The position numbers and the translations under genes were made by a program. From Larix kaempferi (Eukaryota > Streptophyta > Pinopsida > Pinales > Pinaceae): DNA of 64,000 nucleotides. The stretch covers positions 15,559,001 through 15,623,000 of the forward strand of contig BSBM01000600.1 in assembly GCA_027924585.1 (NCBI GenBank), read 5' to 3'. The notes beneath the pieces are model-generated. The model was not told the origin of the DNA. It saw only the letters and a list, made by a program, of their open reading frames with translations, and ran no database searches. This document shows, piece by piece, positions 57,545-64,000 of the stretch; positions within the stretch are counted from its first letter, which is position 1, and the number at the start of each line of letters is the position of its first letter.

Positions 57545-58990
57545 CTAAAGAACACCAAGCCTCTCCCTGAAGTACTCGAACTTCACCCTGGCTAGTGGCT
57601 TCGTCAGCACATCTGCAATCTGCTCGTCCGTCGCAATGTACAGGAGCTTCACAGCTCCTCTCTGCACCATATCCCTGATATAGTGATATTTTATCTCTAT
57701 GTGTTTCGACCTGTCATGAAACACTGGGTTCTCGGACAGCTTCGCACAACTCTGGTTATCACGAAAGATACCAGTAGCATCCAACGAGAGATCAAATAAC
57801 TCAGACAATAGCTTCCGTAGCCATACTGCCTCACAACTAGCTGAACAGGCTGCAACATACTCTGCCTCAGCTGTACTCAGTTCTATGCAGGACTACTTCC
57901 TGCTAAACCAAGAGATCACACCTGATCCCATACTGAAGCAGCATCCAGATGTGCTCTTCCTATCTGCAGCACTGCCAGCCCAATCTAAATCAACATAACC
58001 CTGCAGGTTAAACTTTTGATTCGCTTCATACTTGAGCCCATAATCCACTGTACCCTTCGGGTACCTCAGAACATGCTTTATAGCAACCAGGTGAACACTC
58101 CTCGGATCCGTCAGGAACTGGCTCAATGTGTTCACCGCAAAGCAAATATCTGGTCTCGTGTTCATCAGGTACATCAAGGACCCAATCATCTGACGATACA
58201 TAGAGACATCAACCAGCTCAGATGAAGCATCACATAGAAGCTTCAGATTTGATGCCATAGGTGTGGCCATGGCCTTGCAATCCATCATCCCGAATCTCTT
58301 CAGAATATCTACTGTGTACTTCCCTTGACCAAGGAAGATCCCACCTTCATTCTGCCACACCTCCATACCTAGGAAATAATGCATCATTCCCAAATCTTTC
58401 ATATCGAACTCGGCAGCAAGCTTCCTCTTAGTATATGCAATCAATCTATCATCTCCTGTTACAAATAAGTCATCCACATACATGAGCAGAATCACAGGAT
58501 TCCCTTCCTCAACCTTGTAGTAAAGGTTGGAATCCGCTTTACTCTTGGTAAAGCCCAAACTAGATAGGAAACTGTCCATCCTACCATACCAAGTTCTGGG
58601 AGCTTGCTTCAAGCCATACAAGGCTTTTTCAATCTGCACACATATGACTCCTTGTCATGTATTCGAAACCGAGTGGCTGCTCCACATACCCTTCTTCTTC
58701 AACTACACCATTTCAGGATAGCTGTCTTGAGATCCATCTGGTGTATCTTCTATTTCATCACTTCTATATTTCTCTATGCTGCCATCTGCAGCATGCATGA
58801 TCTGATAGATCCATATGGAAGTCATAACAGACTTCCCTTCAGGTCTTGGGACTACATCCCAAACATCATTCTTCATGATCGACGGATCATGGCATTCTTC
58901 CCATATCCTGGGAACTTCAATATATTCAATAGATAATTTTGTTGTTTGAACAAATGTTGTAGTCCTTCTTTTGTAGGTGAAGGTATACAA
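57545..58990 (-). pseudogene. Copia-3 reverse transcriptase (partial) and RNase H
   Basis: The best preserved of the three. On the minus strand: EECHDPSIMKNDVWDVVPRP near 58900, a gap with frameshifts where the RT finger region should be, then ALYGLKQAPRTWYGRMDSFL, and an intact catalytic box LLMYVDDLFVTGDDRL near 58475. Next GMMHYFLGMEVWQNEGGIFL, MIGSLMYLMNTRPDICFAV, YVDLDWAGSAADRKSTSG and SWFSRK, then one in-frame TAG near 57892. ELSTAEAEYVAACSASCEAV, a changed FRDNQS (Cys to Arg) and HDRSKHIEIKYHYIRDMVQ follow, to ADVLTKPLARVKFEYFRERL. Integrase and gag are absent, as in copia-1. Confidence 0.9.
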
Positions 58991-59199
58991 TCTTTCCTAC
59001 AAAACAAGTTAAATTGCATGATTAGAAACATCTCATAATTTTCAGAACAAGTTCTTTCACCTAAAGGAATATGTCATACAGTCATGCAATTATTTAAGCC
59101 AATGCTTCAATACAACATTTATCCATATCCCGTAACTTTCTAGATGCCTTCCAATCTCTACCAGAACATTGTTAAGAGTTTGCACTACTCCCAACATGT

Positions 59200-60825
59200 T
59201 GTCACGTCCCCATTTTGACCCCCTTTGTAAATGATGTAAATATTGTCACTTAATCATGGTGAGGAGCTCAAGGCCAAGGCCCCACCATTGATTTAACGTT
59301 TATGTATCGGCAATTAAAATAGATGCCTATGGTTCTTGTGCGAGATGGGCACAATGTATATAAGACATCATGTAAATACGAATTTTAATGCAAAATACCC
59401 ACAACTAGCTATGCAATGCAACAAAAGAGAAGGGGCATGGTTCTACAAGGAAAAGGGAGGGAAACTATTCAAACCCTTGAGCCAATGGTATTAATCCATG
59501 TGTCAATGGGGAAACCCATAAACCACCAACTACCCATTTTGTCTCATGTACCCAATCATTTAATTCTTCCAAGAAATTGGTTAAGGCAGTTAATGCCTTG
59601 GGAATGAAAGAGTATGGGCAAGTCAGATTTTCGTGCATGGGCAAGCTACCAACCTGAAAATCGTATTTTTGGCTTGCTGGGCAAGAAAACCCCCACGAAA
59701 TGCTACCCAAGGCCATTCCTCATGCATTACGTTCTTCCTCTCACGCAGCTTGAGCTCACAAGAAGTTATCCTCACGTTTTTCACCATAACCCTGTGTATT
59801 TCCATGCCCAGGAACTCGTTTTTGGATGGTGCAACAGCTGGGGAAGGAGGGACGCGAATTGGGATCGAGGGTGAGGGCGTTTTTGGCCCTAGGGCGTTTT
59901 TCTGGAATGGGTTCTGTTTCCCCAGTCGAATTTTCCAAGTGCCAACATGTTTTGAGTCTACCCACGTTTTTCTAAAGTCCAGGAAACCCCATCTCATATA
60001 TCCCATTGTTGGAAACGTTTTTCTCATGCTCAGCAAGTGTAGTTTGCTGTTGTGTGCATCCTGGTTTTGATTTGAACCTGTAAGCAAGAAACTGGAATGG
60101 TAGTGGACAGAATTAGCTTGATAAACCTAGTGTAGGGAATATCCTCTCAAGAAGATCAAGAGGGCTGGCTACTTTTCTATGCACACCCTGAGAGCACTAG
60201 AAAGGAAGGTATGGCTTGAGGGACTGTGTGGCAGTGAAGAGAATACTTCCTGGTGTTGGGTGTGTAGGCATTGTGAGTGCCAAGCTGAATAGATCTGGGA
60301 GGGGTACCCATAGCTCTGTGGTTGAGCTCACTAGCTTAGCAATTCTTCCTTTCCATCTCCTAGCAGCCTGATAAACCCAATTGTAGATTGGCTTGGCTCA
60401 TTTTGGTGTATGTTTGGCTATGTGTGAGTCTGTTGTTCCCTGGTTCCTTGTAGAGATCATGCCCAGCTCGGGGGTGGCAGTGGTGCTGAAAGATTGAGGA
60501 GCACACTGGCCTACGGTTGGGTGGAACGTTGCAGTTGCATAGCCAGTTGCGTGGGACTGCCTTATTGAGATAAGTATTCTCTTGTGTAAATTGGCAATTA
60601 TCATTTGATGAACATCTTAAATGTATGATGGATGTGAAATTCTTATTACTCCGCTCTGACTTCTGATAATTATGCATCTTCATATCTCTCTTATGTATTA
60701 TGTGAATGTGTATGCATATTTATTCTTCAATATTGAATGTTTGATTTCAATATATGGGGCTGGATGCCCGGTTCAACCGTCACGATCCTCTCCATCTAGC
60801 TTGTTGGATGGGAGGGGACGTGACA
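59200..60825 (+). repeat. 5' LTR of element G (1626 bp)
   Basis: Both borders are set by the perfect 12-bp inverted ends and by the primer-binding site. Blocks shared with the H LTR: GGAGCTCAAGGCCAAGGCCC, GCCCAGCTCGGGGGTG, GGTTGGGTGGAACGTTGCA and CATAGCCAGTTG. I see no gene in it. Confidence 0.9.
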
Positions 60826-60828
60826 GAA

Positions 60829-60840
60829 TGGTATCAGAGC
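60829..60840 (+). other. Primer-binding site of element G
   Basis: TGGTATCAGAGC, three bases after the LTR, complementary to initiator tRNA-Met. Confidence 0.9.
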
Positions 60841-60959
60841 TGCGTTGCAGCATTGGGCCTCTATGGGCCAAAACTGATAGAAATTACAAGGGAAGATTTT
60901 AAATTTCCTAAGTCTGTTTTTGAAAATTTCCGTTTTAAGTCTGTTCTGGAAATTTTTGG

Positions 60960-62040
60960 TTTAAGACTGTTTCGGAAGGAATTCCCGAATGCCTTCCGAA
61001 ACAGCGGAAGCATTCGGCGAATCGTTCCGAAATTTCGGAAGCGTTCCGAGAATTTTTCCGAAAATTTGCGAAGGGAAGTTTTGCGGAAGGAATTCTCTTC
61101 CGAAATTGCGGAAGCAATTCTCTTCCGAAATTTCGGAAGGATTCCGCGAACCGCTCCGAAACAGCGGAAGAATTCAGCCAATGGCTCCGAAACAGCGGAA
61201 GAAAATTCTTTAAGTGAAAAATTTTTCTAAGTGACGGAATTTTTCGGAAAGAATTCTCTTCCGAAATTGCGGAAGGAATTCTCTTCCGAAATTGCGGAAG
61301 CAATTCTCTTCCGAAATTTCGGAAGGATTCCGCGAACCGCTCCGAAACAGCGGAAGAATTCAGCCAATGGCTCCGAAACAGCGGAAGAAAATTCTTTAAG
61401 TGAAAAATTTTTCTAAGTGACGGAATTTTTCGGAAAGAATTCTCTTCCGAAATTGCGGAAGGAATTCTCTTCCGAAATTTCGGAAGGATTCCGCGAATCG
61501 TTCCGCAACTGCGGAAGACTTCGGCGAATCGTTCCGAAACACGGAAGAGTTCGCCGAATCGTTCCGCAACTGCGGAAGACTTCGGCGAATCGTTCCGCAA
61601 CTGCGGAAGACTTCGCCGAATCATTCCGAAAAATCACCCGAAATCGAGGAAGCATTGTGGCGGAAGCATTCCGCGAACGGCTCCGGTACTGCGGAAGCCT
61701 TCGTCGAATGGCTCCGCAATTGCGGGAGCATTCGCCGAATGGCTCCGCAACTGCGGAAGCCTTCGCCGAATGGCTCCGCTCGGCAAATCGCCCCGCCGTT
61801 GCGGAAGCGTTCGGCGAACTGCTCCGCAACTGCGGAAGCGTTCGGCGAACTGCTCCGCAATTGCGGAAGCCGTCGCCGAAGCGCCTCGCAACTGCGGAAG
61901 GCTACAGTGAACCGCCCCGCTCATTGCGGGAGCATATAACGAACCGCCCATTGCGGCAACACCCTGCGAACCGCCGTCGCGGCCGGATTCAGCGAACTGC
62001 CCGTTGCGGCAGGATTCCGCGAACCGCCCGACGCGGCGTG
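60960..62040. repeat. Palindrome-rich minisatellite in the leader of element G
   Basis: Units built on TTCCGAAATTTCGGAA or TTCCGCAACTGCGGAA, each self-complementary or nearly so, recur over about 1.1 kb. From about 61490 a 31-bp step is clear (GCGAATCGTTCCGCAACTGC and variants). Between 61083 and 61454 there are two near-identical tandem blocks of 186 bp, which is 6 x 31. Frames stay open on both strands (up to 262 codons) with a 31-residue period; I do not call them genes. Confidence 0.92.

Positions 62041-62046
<6 letters not shown>

Positions 62047-62094
<48 letters not shown>
62047..62094. repeat. 48-bp A tract
   Basis: An uninterrupted run of 48 A between the 31-bp array and a GC-rich hairpin segment inside the leader of element G. 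Confidence 0.95.
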
Positions 62095-62095
<1 letters not shown>

Positions 62096-62170
62096 GAGGG
62101 CGCTGCCCTCGACCCGCCCTGCTGTGGCGCAGGGAAGCCACAAGGGGGCAAGCCCCCTTGACCCCCTTTT
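62095..62170. other. GC-rich hairpin segment in the leader of element G
   Basis: CGAGGGCGCTGCCCTCG and AAGGGGGCAAGCCCCCTT are inverted repeats with short loops, followed by a C-rich and then T-rich run. They could fold in the genomic RNA; packaging or dimerisation is a guess. Confidence 0.6.
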
Positions 62171-62383
62171 TCTTTTTCCCCCTCGTATTTCGTTGTTGTT
62201 TGTGATTTAAAAATTTGTCAACGTAATGTTTTTCCCATGTGCATGAAGTAATTTGTAAATTCTAAGAATGTAATGCAGCTAACAATTGTGCTGATGAACA
62301 CATTTCAGAAAGTCACAGTTACAGCAGGATAACACTCTAGATAATACAGTGGAAAAATTTTGGATCTTGGTTGGGCCAAGAAA

Positions 62384-64000
62384 ATGCACATCATGAATGA
62401 TGCACAGGATCCCTATGAACCTGAGACAGATGCCATGGGGGAGAACATACAGGTTGAGAATGCTGAAACAGAATCTAATGGGAGAAGAAATCAAGAGACC
62501 CCTCCAGATGTTGCAGCCACCATGAGAAGCCTAAGGGTGGAATTGCAAAGCTATAGGGAAGATAATGAAAGGATGATTAAAGCTCAGGAAGAACAAAATC
62601 AGCTGAATGCAGCCATGCTGCAGAGTTTAACAGACATCCAAAGGCAAATAAACTCTGGGCATCAGATAACAAATCCAGAAAGGGGTGGGAGCAGCTCTAG
62701 AAGAAATTCCCGTAAGAGGGCCAGTAGCCCAAGAGGAGTTTCTACAGACAGAACGTATAGTCCAGAAATGTCTTCTAACGAGTCATCTGACTCTGAAGAA
62801 TCCATTGAGGGTTCAAGCTCTTCATCTCACATGAGTAAGAGGAAGAAGCACTACAAGAACAGTTCACATGGGGAATTTAAGAAGGCAAAACCTCCTACAT
62901 TTGACGGAGAGGTAAAATCTGGTCAAGAAGCTGAAGCTTGGCTTCTTGGGATGAGAAAATATTTCCAAGTCCAAGACTACTCAGGAAATATGAAAGCAAG
63001 GGTAGCCATCTTCAACTTGAATGGAAGAGCATCTATATGGTGGGAACACACCAGGCAAGTGAAGAAGATCAACGAAAGGAAGATCGTGTGGAAGCAGTTC
63101 ACGAAATACTTCAAGCAGAAGTACCTCTCGGATAGGTACTATGATGATAAGATCAAAGAGTTCCATGAGCTGAGATTGGGACAATCGACCATGGAAGAAT
63201 ATGCAAACAAGTTCTTGGAGCTGCTGAGGTATGTTAAGTATATTCGAGATGATAAGGTGAAAATTCAGCGTTTCCTAAGTGGACTGCCCCAGTCGTATAA
63301 AGATAGAATTGAGTTTGATGAACCTCGGACTCTAGAGGAGACCATAAGAAAGGCCAAGTATTGCTTTGATCAAAACAGAAGCAAACCAGAATTCCATAAG
63401 GCATGGAAGGATAAGAAAAATGAGAAGTTTGATCAAAGGAAGAAGGGGTTCAAGCCTCCTCAATTCCGGAATCAGCAAAGGCAACCATCACAGGTTGTGA
63501 CTAAGCCAACTAGGATGATGGGAGACAAGCCAAGAGATCCAAAGGAGCCAAGAGAACCGCTTCAATGTTGGGGTTGTGGAGGAGACCACATGCTTAGGAA
63601 CTGTCCACATAGGAATGGGAATGCAAATCAAGTTCACAACATCCAAGGAGCTGGAACTGTGGGTCAGGTGGCAAGGACAATCCCTAGGATCTATGCAGCA
63701 GTAGAAGACCGCCAGGCAGATCATCAGTCAACTGTGGTTGAAGTTGAAGGTAAGGTTGCTAAGCAATCTGTTTCTATTTTGATTGATCCTGGATCTACTC
63801 ACAGTTATGTCACTCCTAGAATTGTTGAGATTTGTGCTTTCAAGAAATTAAAGCATAGTAAATCTTGGTTAGTTCAACTAGCCACTGGAACCAAGAGAAA
63901 AGTTAGCGAAATAGTAGAGAAATGTCCATTAGAGATGGATGGGCTATTCACTTATGCAGATCTGAATATTTTGCCACTTGGTTCCTATGATATTCTCATT
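62384..64000 (+). CDS. Element G gag and start of protease (open at window end)
   Basis: A frame of 539 codons without stop to the window edge. I chose the ATG at 62384; an in-frame TAA lies 39 bases upstream, and the next ATG is three codons on. Residues 45-95 are a likely coiled coil (MRSLRVELQSYREDNERMIK and following). Then comes a Ser/Arg-rich stretch (SSRRNSRKRASSPRG). Residues about 170-330 form the Retrotrans_gag domain (KPPTFDGEVKSGQEAEAWLL, ARVAIFNLNGRASIWWEHTR, WKQFTKYFKQKYLSDRYYDD). A zinc knuckle CWGCGGDHMLRNC follows (from 63566). A protease starts with SILIDPGSTHSYV, where the catalytic triplet is Asp-Pro-Gly, seen in other plant gypsy proteases. It is the only long retroelement frame here with no lesion, so this copy may be young. 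Confidence 0.9.
   Translation, partial: MHIMNDAQDPYEPETDAMGENIQVENAETESNGRRNQETPPDVAATMRSLRVELQSYREDNERMIKAQEEQNQLNAAMLQSLTDIQRQINSGHQITNPERGGSSSRRNSRKRASSPRGVSTDRTYSPEMSSNESSDSEESIEGSSSSSHMSKRKKHYKNSSHGEFKKAKPPTFDGEVKSGQEAEAWLLGMRKYFQVQDYSGNMKARVAIFNLNGRASIWWEHTRQVKKINERKIVWKQFTKYFKQKYLSDRYYDDKIKEFHELRLGQSTMEEYANKFLELLRYVKYIRDDKVKIQRFLSGLPQSYKDRIEFDEPRTLEETIRKAKYCFDQNRSKPEFHKAWKDKKNEKFDQRKKGFKPPQFRNQQRQPSQVVTKPTRMMGDKPRDPKEPREPLQCWGCGGDHMLRNCPHRNGNANQVHNIQGAGTVGQVARTIPRIYAAVEDRQADHQSTVVEVEGKVAKQSVSILIDPGSTHSYVTPRIVEICAFKKLKHSKSWLVQLATGTKRKVSEIVEKCPLEMDGLFTYADLNILPLGSYDILI

Larger units (their letters stand above)
55464..59199 (-). mobile_element. Copia-3: third related copia copy, cut by element G
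   Basis: Minus orientation: 3' LTR (55464-56054), polypurine tract, arrays 1 and 2, RNase H and RT (57545-58990), then the start of the noncoding leader. It ends at 59199, at the point matching about 7022 in copia-1, because element G is inserted there. The rest is outside the window or beyond G. Confidence 0.92.
59200..64000 (+). mobile_element. Element G: gypsy element of the H family, extends past the window
   Basis: A 1626-bp LTR with a 12-bp inverted end (TGTCACGTCCCC and GGGGACGTGACA) is followed by a primer-binding site, a 1.5-kb leader and an open gag-protease frame. Its left flank CATGT could be the target duplication; the right flank is not in the window. Confidence 0.92.

Noticed and set aside
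62047-62094. Poly(A) tail of a processed pseudogene or SINE
   Set aside because: The DNA before it is the 31-bp array rather than a cDNA-like sequence, and I found no flanking duplication.
61417-62205. 262-codon frame ending in a poly-lysine stretch
   Set aside because: It comes from the 31-bp array running into the A48 tract; there is no domain and it lies in a leader.

Overview
The window looks like intergenic DNA from a large, repeat-rich vascular plant genome, with a gymnosperm-type genome as my best guess (inference only). Every recognisable coding stretch belongs to a retrotransposon. I found no host gene, tRNA, rRNA or prokaryotic feature. The elements are stacked and nested, and I label them A to J plus three copia copies.

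Left third (1-22.5 kb). Element A is a Ty3/gypsy chromovirus on + (1-11498). A minus-strand Ty1/copia element, copia-1 (3130-10323), sits inside its integrase core, with a perfect 5-bp target duplication and near-identical 648-bp LTRs. To the right lie an old LTR remnant (11499-11944) and a small gag/protease-only element C (11945-14545). Next come element D (minus strand, 14551-17195, gag-like plus coiled coil), element E (a truncated sister of A, 17196-20016) and element F (the 3' half of another chromovirus, about 20411-22494).

Middle (22.5-38.1 kb). A decayed minus-strand LINE (about 23.8-26.6 kb) was hit by a gypsy LTR of family H. A 942-bp stretch covering the LINE end plus the first half of that LTR occurs twice in direct orientation (26318-27259 and 35805-36746). 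The two copies flank an 8.5-kb block (element I) that holds a minus-strand gag gene without pol and several minisatellites. The complete H LTR (36099-37343), its primer-binding site and a leader made of an 11-bp GC-rich array follow, up to 38137.

Right (38.1-64 kb). Copia-2 (38139-47298, +) has a truncated 5' LTR and carries a 2.0-kb solo LTR with perfect AAGAT target duplications. Element J (47299-55463, -) is an Athila/Tat-like gypsy element. It has five zinc knuckles, a gag-like domain between protease and reverse transcriptase, and an extra open frame of about 436 codons downstream of integrase. Copia-3 (55464-59199, -) is cut by element G (59200-window end, +). G belongs to the same LTR family as H and has a 1626-bp LTR, a leader full of palindromic 31-bp repeats, a 48-bp A tract and an open gag-protease frame (539 codons to the window edge), the only long coding frame here without a visible lesion.

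Recurring themes: copies with dead reverse transcriptase motifs or no pol that still moved (trans-mobilisation); long stop-free tandem arrays in leaders and 3' regions; and an array type that differs between two members of one LTR family. Coordinates of LTR ends marked approximate were set by eye from TG...CA ends, pairwise comparison and the position of primer-binding sites.
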